A DNA stretch of 64,000 nucleotides from the NCBI RefSeq assembly GCF_001580995.1, contig NZ_LHZU01000140.1:1-64000 (forward strand). Reading direction: 5' to 3'. Positions 44,771 through 54,206 of the stretch are shown in pieces. Position 1 is the stretch's first letter. Each line of letters opens with the position of its first letter. The position numbers were made by a program, and so were the translations under genes. Under the pieces are notes generated by a model that was not told where the DNA came from, did not search any database, and saw nothing but the letters and a program-made list of their open reading frames with translations. The DNA comes from Acetobacter senegalensis. Its GTDB lineage: Bacteria > Pseudomonadota > Alphaproteobacteria > Acetobacterales > Acetobacteraceae.

Positions 44771-46582
44771 ATGAATGCCAATACCTCTCCGTCACGGGGA
44801 GCCTACCGGATTATTGACCACGCTTATGATGTTGTGGTTGTGGGTGCAGGTGGATCCGGCCTGCGTGCTACGCTGGGCATGGGGGCTGCTGGCCTCAAAA
44901 CTGCCTGCGTGACCAAAGTTTTTCCCACACGGAGCCATACCGTTGCCGCCCAGGGGGGTATCGGGGCCTCTTTGGGAAATATGGCGGAAGATAACTGGCG
45001 CTGGCACATGTATGACACCGTAAAGGGGTCTGACTGGCTGGGTGATCAGGACGCCATTGAATTCATGTGCCGTGAGGCCGTGCCCGCCGTGCAGGAACTG
45101 GAACATTTCGGTGTGCCGTTCTCCCGCACGGAAGAAGGCAAGATTTACCAGCGCCCGTTTGGCGGCCATATGAGCGATTACGGCAAGGCCCCTGTGCCAC
45201 GTGCCTGCGCCGCCGCCGACCGTACCGGCCATGCCATTCTGCATACGCTGTACCAGCAGTGCCTGAAACATAACGTTGAGTTCTTTGTCGAATACTTCGC
45301 CATTGATCTTATTATGGATGATGAAGGCGCCTGCCGTGGTGTTGTGGCGTGGTGTCAGGATGATGGCACGATCCATCGTTTCAATGCCAAGATGGTTGTT
45401 CTGGCAACCGGTGGATATGGTCGCGCCTATCAGTCTTGCACCTCAGCCCACACCTGCACGGGTGATGGCGGCGGTATGGCCATGCGTGCTGGCCTGCCTA
45501 CGCAGGATATGGAATTTGTGCAGTTCCACCCGACTGGTATCTACCCCGCCGGCTGTCTGCTGACGGAAGGTTGCCGTGGTGAAGGTGGGTATCTGACAAA
45601 TTCTGAAGGCGAGCGCTTCATGGAGCGTTATGCGCCAACGGCCAAGGATCTGGCATCGCGTGACGTTGTTTCCCGCGCCATGACCATCGAGATCAAGGAA
45701 GGCCGTGGTGTTGGTCCGAAGAAAGACCACATCATGATGCATCTGGAGCATCTGGGGTCTGATCTGCTGCACCAGCGTCTGCCGGGCATTATTGAAACCG
45801 CCCGTATCTTTGCTGGTGTGGACGTGACCAAGGAACCTGTGCCGGTTCTGCCGACCGTGCATTACAACATGGGCGGTATTCCTACCAATATTCATGGTGA
45901 AGTTGTCCGCCCAACGGCTGATAATCCTGATGCCGTTGTGCCGGGCCTGATGGCGGTGGGTGAAGCCGCCTGTGTGTCCGTGCATGGGGCTAACCGTCTG
46001 GGCACGAACTCCCTGCTCGATCTGATCGTGTTCGGGCGTGCGGCGTCCAAGCGTGCAGCAGAAGTTGTGAAGCCCACGGACTTTGTAAAACCTCTGCCAG
46101 CAGGGGCAGGTGAAGCCGCACTCGATCGTCTGGACAAGCTGCGTTATGCCAAGGGTGGAACCAAAGTCTCCGCCATGCGTGATCGTCTCCAGCGTGACAT
46201 GCAGACCCATGCCGCCGTGTTCCGTACGCAGGAAAGCCTGCAGGAAGGCGTGGACAAGATTCACGAAATCTGGGGCGGTTTGGGTGATATCTCCGTTTCT
46301 GACTCATCACTGATCTGGAACAGTGATCTGATGGAAGCTCTGGAGTTTGAAAACCTTCTGGCCAACGCGACAGTAACCCTTGAAAGCGGTCTGGCCCGGC
46401 ACGAAAGCCGTGGCGCCCACGCGCGGGATGACTTCCCTGACCGTGATGACAAGGAATGGCTGAAGCATTCCGTTTCCTGGCTGGATGACAAAGGCAGCGT
46501 GTCGCTGACTTACCGTCCGGTTCATATGAAGACACTCACCAATGATGTTGAGGTCTTCCCACCCAAAAAGCGCGTTTACTGA
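44771..46582 (+). CDS. sdhA: Succinate dehydrogenase flavoprotein subunit SdhA
   Basis: Catalytic 603-residue subunit of complex II. The FAD-binding GAGGSG is at 25-30 and His56 in [10 protein letters not shown] is the covalent flavin attachment site. The substrate-binding stretches ([22 protein letters not shown], and the [10 protein letters not shown] loop) are all present, and the C-terminal ends with [11 protein letters not shown] as in mitochondria and other alphaproteobacteria. It is followed by sdhB after 36 nt. Confidence 0.97.
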   Translation: MNANTSPSRGAYRIIDHAYDVVVVGAGGSGLRATLGMGAAGLKTACVTKVFPTRSHTVAAQGGIGASLGNMAEDNWRWHMYDTVKGSDWLGDQDAIEFMCREAVPAVQELEHFGVPFSRTEEGKIYQRPFGGHMSDYGKAPVPRACAAADRTGHAILHTLYQQCLKHNVEFFVEYFAIDLIMDDEGACRGVVAWCQDDGTIHRFNAKMVVLATGGYGRAYQSCTSAHTCTGDGGGMAMRAGLPTQDMEFVQFHPTGIYPAGCLLTEGCRGEGGYLTNSEGERFMERYAPTAKDLASRDVVSRAMTIEIKEGRGVGPKKDHIMMHLEHLGSDLLHQRLPGIIETARIFAGVDVTKEPVPVLPTVHYNMGGIPTNIHGEVVRPTADNPDAVVPGLMAVGEAACVSVHGANRLGTNSLLDLIVFGRAASKRAAEVVKPTDFVKPLPAGAGEAALDRLDKLRYAKGGTKVSAMRDRLQRDMQTHAAVFRTQESLQEGVDKIHEIWGGLGDISVSDSSLIWNSDLMEALEFENLLANATVTLESGLARHESRGAHARDDFPDRDDKEWLKHSVSWLDDKGSVSLTYRPVHMKTLTNDVEVFPPKKRVY

Positions 46583-46618
46583 TCTGTCGGCACGAACGGG
46601 CGAATAAGGGAGGTAAAG

Positions 46619-47401
46619 ATGGTCGAACTCAGACTGCCGCGCAACAGCGAGATCGGGAAAGGCAAAACCTTTCCCGCGCCAGCCGGGGCCAAAAACGTTA
46701 GAACATTCAAGGTGTACCGTTGGACACCGGATGATGACAAAAATCCGGTTGTTGATTCCTACGAACTGGATCTTGATACAATCGGGCCGATGGTGCTTGA
46801 CGCCATTATCCATATCAAGAACGAAGTGGACCCTACGCTGACATTCCGGCGTTCCTGCCGTGAAGGAATCTGCGGGTCCTGCGCCATGAACATTGATGGT
46901 GAAAACACGCTGGCGTGTCTGAAGCCCATCAAGGACATCAAGGGCGATGTGCGCATCTATCCGCTGCCGCATATGCCGATTGTCAAGGATCTGGTGTCCA
47001 ACCTTGATGGTGCTTACGCTCAGTTGCGTTCCATTGAACCGTGGATGAAGTCTGACAGCGCGCCGCCGCCGGATTCAGAACGCCGCCAGAGCATTGAAGA
47101 ACGGGAAAAGCTGGATGGGATGTGGGAGTGCATTCTGTGCTTCTGCTGCACAACCTCCTGCCCGTCCTACTGGTGGAACGGTGACCGTTATCTTGGCCCG
47201 GCCGTGCTTCTGGCAGCGTATCGCTGGATTGCGGACAGCCGTGATGAACATACGGGCGACCGCTTGGATTCTCTGGAAGATACGTTCAAGCTGTATGCTT
47301 GCCGTACCATCATGAACTGCACCCAGACCTGCCCCAAAGGCCTGAATCCGGCCAAGGCAATTGGGCGTATCAAAGAACTTCAGATTGAGCGGAAGCTCTG
47401 A
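46619..47401 (+). CDS. sdhB: Succinate dehydrogenase iron-sulfur subunit SdhB
   Basis: Electron-transfer subunit of complex II, 260 residues. Three cluster motifs are complete: 2Fe-2S Cys80, Cys85, Cys88 and Cys100; 4Fe-4S Cys171, Cys174, Cys177 with Cys238; and the 3Fe-4S set Cys181, Cys228, Cys234. [13 protein letters not shown] carries the quinone-site Trp. GGGAGG precedes the ATG. Last gene of the operon, followed by a strong terminator. Confidence 0.97.
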   Translation: MVELRLPRNSEIGKGKTFPAPAGAKNVRTFKVYRWTPDDDKNPVVDSYELDLDTIGPMVLDAIIHIKNEVDPTLTFRRSCREGICGSCAMNIDGENTLACLKPIKDIKGDVRIYPLPHMPIVKDLVSNLDGAYAQLRSIEPWMKSDSAPPPDSERRQSIEEREKLDGMWECILCFCCTTSCPSYWWNGDRYLGPAVLLAAYRWIADSRDEHTGDRLDSLEDTFKLYACRTIMNCTQTCPKGLNPAKAIGRIKELQIERKL

Positions 47402-47484
47402 CATCAGTCAGAAGTCTTTCTCCTCAACGCTGCTAAAATGATGGTCAGTCTTGTAAGAGAGAGGACCTTCATTCTGAACTGAGC

Positions 47485-47525
47485 AACCCCCACGCAGTTT
47501 GATGACAGCGTGGGGGTTGTTTTTT
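47485..47525 (+). terminator. Terminator of the sdhCDAB operon
   Basis: AACCCCCACGC at 47485-47495 pairs perfectly with GCGTGGGGGTT at 47508-47518, followed by G and six T residues. Confidence 0.93.
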
Positions 47526-47635
47526 GCGTTTCTGAAATGCGTGAGGAAGGGTTGGGTACATACCCTCTCGTGATATGGCGTGCTCAGCTAAAATGCTGAA
47601 CGGCACATGCCATAATGGGAGGATATGCAGGAAGA

Positions 47636-49153
47636 ATGGTTTCTTTTTCCAGAATGAAGCACAGGATGTTGGAGTCTCTGGCTCAGGTCGCAGAGATAAC
47701 AAAAATACCTGTGCTTCTGCTCTGTTCTATCCTTCTTCTGGCGCTCTGTTATTTTGCCAGCTACAGCGTGCTGCCTTTTTCAAATGGAGATATTGCGTAC
47801 TACGTTATAATCGGGCGCGGTATTCTGCGCGATCATCTTCTCCCATACAGCTATGCCTTTGATCATAAACCGTTGGCCGTTTATCTGGTTTATGCGGTGT
47901 GGGACCAGATTATTCCGCTTCCTTATGGAAAATTCGAACTTCTGGCCTGTTTGCTGATGGGCGCCTTTGTCTGGTTCTGCCGTGCCTTCGGGCCTTTTAA
48001 CAAAGAGCTGGCGTGGCTGATCCTGACGGTGGGTGGATCAGTTTTTGGTATTCTGGATGCCAATACGGAAACGGTTCTGGTGGCGGGCGAAGCCCTGTTT
48101 CTCCGGTTGCTTTATCAAGGGAATACTCAGGGAAAACTGCTACAGTTTTTTGGTGCCGGACTGGTTTTTGCGGGCATCGTAAATGTCAATTATCTCTCAG
48201 CCGTCTGCCTGTTTCTGCCGTCCCTTTTTCTGTTTCTGGCTCCCGGCTGGTTTCGCATCAGGCATATCCTGCTTGCAGTATTAGGGCTGGTGACAGGGTT
48301 AGCGCTGCTATTCGCACCTTATTTTGTGGTTGGTCATGGTGCGTTACAGGCATATTTTTCCATGCAAAGCGCCTTTCTGCATCATTATGGGGCTTCCCTT
48401 AAAGCCCGTATGCGGAGTGTGCTCCGGTGCGCCATTTACACAGTCCTCCTCTTTCCCGTGCTTCAAGGTTGGATCAGGGTTTTCCCCCTTACCCTGAAAG
48501 GAGAGGACAGGAAAACACTTGTTCTATTATTGTGGTTTTTGTCATCCCTTCCCGCGGTTATCCTCTCCGGACATCCGTTTGAGCATTATTTTATTTTGTG
48601 CTTTGCGCCTGCTGCCATCATGGCCGCGGTCCTGTTTGAGAAAAACTATGTCTTCCCAGCTTACTGTTTCGTGCCATTCACGTTTTTTTTCGTTGGGGGC
48701 ATGATTCAGGATACCCGGAAGAACATAGATGAAAGACTATATTATAATCGGGTGGATTATGCTTTTCTGTCAAAAGAAATCGGGACGCAAAAAGTTCTGA
48801 ATATTCGTGGCAGTCACGAGACGTTTTACCTCGCTGATTTGCGTCCTTTCGATGTTTATCTGTTTCCCACACACATAGATATTCTGTTTGGGAAAGAGAA
48901 CGCGTGGCAGCGTTATATGCAGGATCTTCTGCGCAGGCCTGCATATGTCATAACGCCTTATGCAGGGTGTGCGCGTAATCTGGTGGAACCAGTTGTGTGT
49001 CAGTGGCTGGCGACGCATTATACGCGTATTTACTCACTGAATACGCGACATGCTCGCCCGGAAAAAGATCAACGATTTTCCTTTGATCTCTACAAGCTGA
49101 CTTTACCCGAGCAACATGACGACCTCGCAAACCAGACACATTCCTTACAGTAG
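47636..49153 (+). CDS. GT-C fold membrane glycosyltransferase-like protein
   Basis: A large integral membrane protein of about 505 residues with roughly ten hydrophobic helices and a soluble C-terminal tail. The first loop contains SNGDIAYYVIIGRGILRD followed by LPYSYAFDHKPLAVY, the arrangement of acidic residue, YY and DxKP seen in ArnT/PMT (GT39) enzymes that move sugars from polyprenyl phosphate. Acceptor and donor are unknown. Start is uncertain among ATGs at 47615, 47636 and 47654; GGGAGG lies before the second. No other glycan gene is adjacent. Confidence 0.7.
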   Translation: MVSFSRMKHRMLESLAQVAEITKIPVLLLCSILLLALCYFASYSVLPFSNGDIAYYVIIGRGILRDHLLPYSYAFDHKPLAVYLVYAVWDQIIPLPYGKFELLACLLMGAFVWFCRAFGPFNKELAWLILTVGGSVFGILDANTETVLVAGEALFLRLLYQGNTQGKLLQFFGAGLVFAGIVNVNYLSAVCLFLPSLFLFLAPGWFRIRHILLAVLGLVTGLALLFAPYFVVGHGALQAYFSMQSAFLHHYGASLKARMRSVLRCAIYTVLLFPVLQGWIRVFPLTLKGEDRKTLVLLLWFLSSLPAVILSGHPFEHYFILCFAPAAIMAAVLFEKNYVFPAYCFVPFTFFFVGGMIQDTRKNIDERLYYNRVDYAFLSKEIGTQKVLNIRGSHETFYLADLRPFDVYLFPTHIDILFGKENAWQRYMQDLLRRPAYVITPYAGCARNLVEPVVCQWLATHYTRIYSLNTRHARPEKDQRFSFDLYKLTLPEQHDDLANQTHSLQ

Positions 49154-49614
49154 GGCGCGTTATCAGGTAATCCTGAGACAATGACGACGAGTTGAAGGGT
49201 AGCAAGCAGGAAGGACCTTCGGTGCTAAGGTGACTGGTTGAAACAGTCATGACTCATCGCATGTGTGGGGCGCAGCCATGCTACGGGAAAAGCAATTTTG
49301 AGGCAGGTAGCATCCCTTTGAAAGCGGCCTTTGGCGGCAGTGTATGTAAAAAAGTGCCGTAGGTTAGACATAAAAAGATCCGTCAGACTGGACAGACAGG
49401 TTTTTTCGCCGCTTCCTTTTAAAGGGAAAATTGGAAAGTCAGCAGTTAAGAGGCTGAGGTGGATTTTCGAGGCGGGGCAGGTAGATTAAAGGGCCATTGC
49501 GTGAGCCCGCGCGGACGAGAGACGAACGCATTCAGACAGATAAAGACCCGCCTGCTGGATGTGACAGGCTTTTCAAACACCCCTCAGTGTTCGGCAAAGG
49601 TAAGAAGGCACGGT
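49154..49614. other. Gene-free interval with several inverted repeats, candidate structured RNA
   Basis: About 460 bases without a convincing gene. Potential stems: TCAGG/CCTGA at 49163-49176, TGACTG/CAGTCA at 49231-49249, ATGCTAC/GTAGCAT at 49278-49313 and CGGCA/TGCCG at 49335-49359, then a TTTTTT run near 49401-49406 and a near-palindrome TTCCTTTTAAAGGGAA around 49414. The series before a T-run suggests a transcript with structure, but no known RNA family was recognised. Confidence 0.35.
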
Positions 49615-50124
49615 ATGCTGGTCAGGAATGCAACAGAACAAGACGCGCCAGCCATAGCGCATATCTATAATCATAATGTGCAGTTCAGTACGGCGATCTG
49701 GAATGAACGGGCTGTGGATGGTCCTGACCGTGAGAGATGGATCAGGGAACGGCAGGTAGCAGGGTATCCGGTGCTGGTTGCGCAGGACAAGGCGGGGAAG
49801 GTGGTAGGATATGCCAGTTTCGGGCCATGGCGTGCGTTTGACGGGTATCGGCACACGGTTGAGCATTCGGTTTATGTTGATCCGGACCATCAGCGGAAAG
49901 GAGTTGGTCGCCTGCTGCTGGAGGCCCTGATCGACCGTGCGAAAGCGGATGGCCTGCACGTTATGGTGGCGGGCATAGAGGCTGGCAATGAGGGTTCAAT
50001 CGCTCTGCATAAGGCGCTGGGGTTTGAAGAAACTGGCGTGATGAAGGAGGTGGGAGCCAAGTTCGGGCGGTGGCTGGACCTTGCGTTTCTGTGCCTCAAA
50101 CTGGACGATCGGCCCATTCCCTGA
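49615..50124 (+). CDS. GNAT N-acetyltransferase, phosphinothricin/methionine-sulfoximine type (MddA/YncA-like)
   Basis: A 169-residue acetyltransferase. The sequence IAHIYNHNVQFSTAIWNE near residue 20, GYASFGPWRAFDGYRHTVEHSVYV, QRKGVGRLLLEALI (acetyl-CoA loop) and EVGAKFGRWLDLAFL at the end match enzymes that acetylate L-methionine sulfoximine, methionine sulfone or phosphinothricin. AAGG precedes the ATG by 7 nt; the frame is open upstream to 49459 but that part is outside the domain. Likely a detoxification enzyme. Confidence 0.88.
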   Translation: MLVRNATEQDAPAIAHIYNHNVQFSTAIWNERAVDGPDRERWIRERQVAGYPVLVAQDKAGKVVGYASFGPWRAFDGYRHTVEHSVYVDPDHQRKGVGRLLLEALIDRAKADGLHVMVAGIEAGNEGSIALHKALGFEETGVMKEVGAKFGRWLDLAFLCLKLDDRPIP

Positions 50125-50211
50125 AGGGCGGGTAACGCAGAATGGATTGACGCCACGCCCCAGAGGGTGGAACACATCATGACCCCTTTATGATCAGGAG
50201 CTTCTGCAGTC

Positions 50212-50874
50212 GTGTTTGACGGCCAACTGACTTCTCTGGCGGGCCGCACACGGGCCTGGACGGATAGCCTGTTTGTTGACCACGCCGTATTTCGGCTGGT
50301 GTGGACCAACTTTCATACCGTGGTGCCTGGCAAGGTCTACCGGTGCAACCACCCTACCCCTGCGCGGCTGAAATGGGCCATGAAGCGGTATCAGCTGCGC
50401 ACGCTTGTCAACTTACGTGGGCACAGAAAATGCGGTTCGGATGCCCTCTCCCGCTCTACAGCGCACAAGCTGGGCCTGGCACATGTGGATATGGCTTTTG
50501 AAAGCCGGGGCGCGCCGCACCGGGATCGTATTTTGCGGTTTGCTTCCCTTTACCAGAGCATTGCCTTTCCCATGTTGATGCATTGCAAATCTGGGGCAGA
50601 CCGCGCGGGGCTGGCATCCGGGCTGGTGGTTCTGTTTGAAGGCGGAAGCGCTGCGCGTGCGCTCAAGGAACTCTCCTGGCGATATGGGCATTTTCGGGGG
50701 TCACGCACAGGGATTCTGGATGCCTTTTTCATGCGCTATCAGGCCGAAGCGGAAGGACGCCTGCCGTTTCTGGACTGGGTGCGGGATGAATATGATGAAG
50801 TGGCGCTCAAGCGCGATTTTGTGGCCGGAAAGCTGGCGTCTTTCATGACCGATCAGGTACTGCGCCGGGAATAG
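50212..50874 (+). CDS. Tyrosine/dual-specificity phosphatase-like protein
   Basis: A 220-residue cytosolic protein with the cysteine phosphatase signature HCKSGADRAG, giving His124, Cys125 and Arg131. Upstream elements typical of the fold are VYRCNHPTPARL and LRTLVNLRGHR. A helical C-terminal extension of about 80 residues follows the P-loop. The start is a GTG with AGGAG about 12 nt upstream. The substrate, protein or small phosphate ester, cannot be inferred. It lies between the acetyltransferase and exporter genes, spaced 87 and 30 nt, possibly as one transcript. Confidence 0.8.
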   Translation: MFDGQLTSLAGRTRAWTDSLFVDHAVFRLVWTNFHTVVPGKVYRCNHPTPARLKWAMKRYQLRTLVNLRGHRKCGSDALSRSTAHKLGLAHVDMAFESRGAPHRDRILRFASLYQSIAFPMLMHCKSGADRAGLASGLVVLFEGGSAARALKELSWRYGHFRGSRTGILDAFFMRYQAEAEGRLPFLDWVRDEYDEVALKRDFVAGKLASFMTDQVLRRE

Positions 50875-50904
50875 GCACTGGCGTGCAAGACAGGGGCAGG
50901 ATGT

Positions 50905-51819
50905 ATGGAGCATAAGCCTGCGGGAGCCCGAAAGACGCATGTCTTCCGGCATGGAACCATGCTGGCCGCAGCGTTGGCGCTGGTGTCCTGGGGGAGCGCT
51001 TATCCCGTTGTGCGCATGGCGCTGCATAGTATGGCGCCCATTCCTCTGGCTGCGGCACGTTATGCGGTTGCGGCCATTGTGGCGTTGGTCTGGGTGGCCT
51101 GGAAACGGCCGTTGTTGCCACGAGTACAGGATCTGCCGCGTTTTGTGCTGTGTGGCGCAGTCGGCATTACGCTTTATAATATTCTGTTCAATGTAGGTGA
51201 GCAGACGGTCTCTTCTGGTGCAGCAAGCCTGCTGATCAGTTTTTCACCCCTCATATCAGCCTTTATTGCGGTTGCGTTTCTGGGGGAACGTCTCTCTTTA
51301 TGGGGCTGGGTGGGGTCTCTGGTCAGCTTTGCCGGTGTGGTGTTGATTGCACGCAGCCAGCCGGGTGGCCTTGCGTTTGGTTCCGGCGCTGCGGATATTG
51401 TGGGGGCAGCGTTTTCTGCGGCCCTCTACAACACGCTCCAGAAAAAACTGGTGGCGTCTTATGGTGCTTTGGCAACCACGGCGTATATCCTGATAGTGGG
51501 TGCTGTATTGCTGGCACCCTGGTGGGCAGAAGCGTGGCACAGCCTGAGTATTGCGGGACCAGGTACATGGGGGCTGGTGCTCCAGTTAGGTCTGTTTCCC
51601 GCAGTGTTGGGCTATGGGGCTTGGGCCTATGTGGTGGGGCATCTGGGCGTGGCGCGGTCTTCGGGGCTGCTTTATCTGCTTTCTCCCACCACGTTGGTGT
51701 TGGCGTTTCTTTTGGCCGGGGAAGTGCCGACATTCAGAATTCTGCTTGGCGGGGCCATCATCTTGAGCGGGGTGGCCTTAATGAATGCTAAAGGCCGGAA
51801 ACCAAAAAGCGCGGGATAG
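50905..51819 (+). CDS. EamA/DMT family exporter
   Basis: A 304-residue inner-membrane protein with ten hydrophobic helices in two EamA repeats (about 14-145 and 160-295). The first repeat begins ALALVSWGSAYPVVRMAL and the second contains FSAALYNTLQKKLVASYG. Members export amino acids, metabolites or drugs; the substrate is unknown. AGGA lies just before the ATG. It follows the phosphatase gene by 30 nt and ends at a bidirectional terminator. Confidence 0.87.
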   Translation: MEHKPAGARKTHVFRHGTMLAAALALVSWGSAYPVVRMALHSMAPIPLAAARYAVAAIVALVWVAWKRPLLPRVQDLPRFVLCGAVGITLYNILFNVGEQTVSSGAASLLISFSPLISAFIAVAFLGERLSLWGWVGSLVSFAGVVLIARSQPGGLAFGSGAADIVGAAFSAALYNTLQKKLVASYGALATTAYILIVGAVLLAPWWAEAWHSLSIAGPGTWGLVLQLGLFPAVLGYGAWAYVVGHLGVARSSGLLYLLSPTTLVLAFLLAGEVPTFRILLGGAIILSGVALMNAKGRKPKSAG

Positions 51820-51840
51820 ACAAAAGAAAGGCACGAAAGA

Positions 51841-51875
51841 AAAAACGCCGGAAGCAGACATGCTCCGGCGTTTTC
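51841..51875. terminator. Terminator between exporter and pgk
   Basis: AAAACGCCGGA and TCCGGCGTTTT pair perfectly at 51842-51874, with A and T tails suitable for both convergent genes. Confidence 0.9.
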
Positions 51876-51936
51876 TGAAGAACTCTTCCTGTTTTTGATC
51901 AAAGTGAGAAACAGGAAGCGCTTTTCTTAAGGTTTT

Positions 51937-53160
51937 TTAGATGGGAATGGTGCGTTCCAGCGTGGTGCTGATGGCGGTCAGACCCGGCAGAACCTTGCCT
52001 TCCAGCCATTCCAGAAACGCACCGCCAGCGGTGGAAACATAGGTCATGTCTTCCAGAACCCCAGCATGGCGCAGGGCGGAAACGGTATCTCCCCCACCGG
52101 CAATGGTTTTCAGAGCACCGGCTTTGGTCAGGCGTGCCGCTTCCTGCGCAACAGCGTTTGTGCCTTCATCAAACGGAGGCATTTCAAACACGCCCAGCGG
52201 ACCGTTCCAGACCAGCGTTTTCAGGCCCGCCAGTTTTTCTTTTAGCAGTTTGACGGTTTCAGGCCCTACGTCCAGCGCCATCCAGCCATCAGGAATATCC
52301 GTAACCGGGGCAACAGCAGTGGGGGCTCCCGCCATGAAGTCTTCTGAAAGCACAACATCAACAGGCAGAATCAGCTCGCACTTCTTGGCTTCAGCCTGCG
52401 CCATGATCTGGCGGGCCGTGTCCAGCATGTCTTCTTCCTTTAAAGACTTGCCAACCTTGTAGCCTTTTGCTGCGAGGAACGTGTTGGCCATGGCACCGCC
52501 AACGGCCAGAACATCCACTTTTTCCAGCATGTTTTCCAAAAGTGCCAGTTTGGTGGAGACCTTGGCCCCCCCAACAATCGCACCAACCGGACGTTCCGGA
52601 TTTTCCAGCGCTGCATCCAGCGCTGCAATTTCCGCTTCCATCAGGCGGCCTGCATAGGCGGGCAGATGCTCGGCCACGCCAGCAGTGGAGGCATGGGCCC
52701 GGTGCGCGGCAGAAAACGCATCGTTCACATACACATCGCCCAGATTAGCCAGGGCTGCGGAAAGATCGGGTGCGTTGGTTTCTTCACCCGGCTGGAACCG
52801 GGTGTTTTCAAGCAGAAGAACTTCGCCATCTTTCAGGGATGCAGCAGCAGCTTCCGCATCTGGGCCGATGCAGTCATGCGCAAAGCTGACAGGCTTGCCC
52901 AGAGCCGTGGCGAGCGCTGTGGCGATGGGCTGGAGTGACATGTCCGGCACCACTTTGCCTTTGGGGCGGTCAAAGTGGCTGAGCACAATCACCCGGCCCC
53001 CCTTGTCGGCCAGTTCCCGAATGGTGGGAACAATGCGCTCGATACGGGTAAAATCAGAAATAACCCCATCTTTCATGGGAACATTCAGATCGACACGCAG
53101 CAGGATACGCTTGCCGCGAGGGTCAAGCTTATCCAGCGTGTTGAAAGGGATCATGGCCAT
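51937..53160 (-). CDS. pgk: Phosphoglycerate kinase
   Basis: Glycolytic enzyme transferring phosphate from 1,3-bisphosphoglycerate to ADP, 407 residues. N-terminal [15 protein letters not shown], substrate-binding LSHFDRPKG, the [10 protein letters not shown] stretch, GGAKVSTKL and the C-terminal GGGDTVSAL are all typical. The ATG overlaps the gap stop (TAATG), implying coupled translation; a second in-frame ATG two codons on is also possible. Third gene of the leftward transketolase-like, gap, pgk operon. Confidence 0.96.
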   Translation of the reverse strand: MAMIPFNTLDKLDPRGKRILLRVDLNVPMKDGVISDFTRIERIVPTIRELADKGGRVIVLSHFDRPKGKVVPDMSLQPIATALATALGKPVSFAHDCIGPDAEAAAASLKDGEVLLLENTRFQPGEETNAPDLSAALANLGDVYVNDAFSAAHRAHASTAGVAEHLPAYAGRLMEAEIAALDAALENPERPVGAIVGGAKVSTKLALLENMLEKVDVLAVGGAMANTFLAAKGYKVGKSLKEEDMLDTARQIMAQAEAKKCELILPVDVVLSEDFMAGAPTAVAPVTDIPDGWMALDVGPETVKLLKEKLAGLKTLVWNGPLGVFEMPPFDEGTNAVAQEAARLTKAGALKTIAGGGDTVSALRHAGVLEDMTYVSTAGGAFLEWLEGKVLPGLTAISTTLERTIPI

Positions 53161-54182
53161 TAGAGAGTTCCAAACAGAGCGGCTGTATCAGCCATGCGGT
53201 TGGAGAAGCCCCATTCGTTATCATACCAGGAGCAGATACGAACCAGCTTGCCGCCATCCACCAGAGAAGTCTGGGTTGCATCAAACGTGGAGGATGCCAG
53301 AGCATGGTTGAAGTCGGAGCTGACCAGTGGCGCATCGGAATACGCCAGAATGCCCTTCAGCGGGCCAGATGAAGCTGCCGTCTTGATGGCGTTGTTGACG
53401 TCTTCAACAGAGCCCGGAATTTTTTTCGGCACGAAATCAAGGGAGACCAGAGACACATTGGCCGTTGGCACGCGAATGGCGGTGCCATCCAGCTTGCCTT
53501 TCAGGTGTGGCAGAACCAGCCCCACAGCACGGGCCGCGCCGGTGGAGGTGGGGATCATGTTCAGGCCAGCGGCACGGGCGCGGCGCAGATCCTTGTGCAG
53601 GGTATCCACAGTGCGCTGGTCACCCGTGTAGGAGTGAATGGTCACCATGTAACCGCGTTCAATGCCGAACGTATCTTCCAGAACCTTGGCAACGGGGGCC
53701 AGACAGTTGGTGGTGCAGGAGGCGTTGGAGATCACCGTCATATCCGGTGTCAGCACGTCCTGGTTCACGCCAAACACGATTGTGGCGTCCACATCTGTTG
53801 CGGGGGCGGAGATCAGCACCTTGCGGGCGCCAGCCTTCAGCAGTGGCTGTGCTTTTTCCTTGGAGGTGAACAGGCCTGTGCATTCCATGGCCACATCCAC
53901 ACCTTCAAACGGTACCTTGGACGGGTCACGCTCTGCGGAAACCGTGATCGGGTCCCAGGTGCGGCCCTGTGTCGTGATGATCAGCTTGTTGCCGTCAACG
54001 CGCACATCCGCGGGCAGGCGTCCATGCACACTGTCATAGCTGAGCAGATGCGCGTTGTCTTCCACACTCCCAAGATCGTTAATCGCTACAGGGACAACAT
54101 CGGTCCGTCCGCTTTCAATCAGCCCGCGCAGGACGAGTCGGCCAATGCGACCGAAGCCGTTGATAGCGATTTTGACTGCCAT
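53160..54182 (-). CDS. gap: Glyceraldehyde-3-phosphate dehydrogenase
   Basis: 340-residue phosphorylating [13 protein letters not shown] at 8-15 binds the cofactor; AINDLG at 33-38 is of the NAD-preferring kind; catalytic Cys156 lies in [13 protein letters not shown], and the His base in the following HSYTGDQR segment. The C-terminal [12 protein letters not shown] is intact. It is 24 nt downstream of the transketolase-like gene and overlaps pgk by one base. The reversible enzyme serves both lower glycolysis and gluconeogenesis. Confidence 0.97.
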   Translation of the reverse strand: MAVKIAINGFGRIGRLVLRGLIESGRTDVVPVAINDLGSVEDNAHLLSYDSVHGRLPADVRVDGNKLIITTQGRTWDPITVSAERDPSKVPFEGVDVAMECTGLFTSKEKAQPLLKAGARKVLISAPATDVDATIVFGVNQDVLTPDMTVISNASCTTNCLAPVAKVLEDTFGIERGYMVTIHSYTGDQRTVDTLHKDLRRARAAGLNMIPTSTGAARAVGLVLPHLKGKLDGTAIRVPTANVSLVSLDFVPKKIPGSVEDVNNAIKTAASSGPLKGILAYSDAPLVSSDFNHALASSTFDATQTSLVDGGKLVRICSWYDNEWGFSNRMADTAALFGTL

Positions 54183-54206
54183 TTGTCTGTTCTCCGTTTT
54201 TATCTT

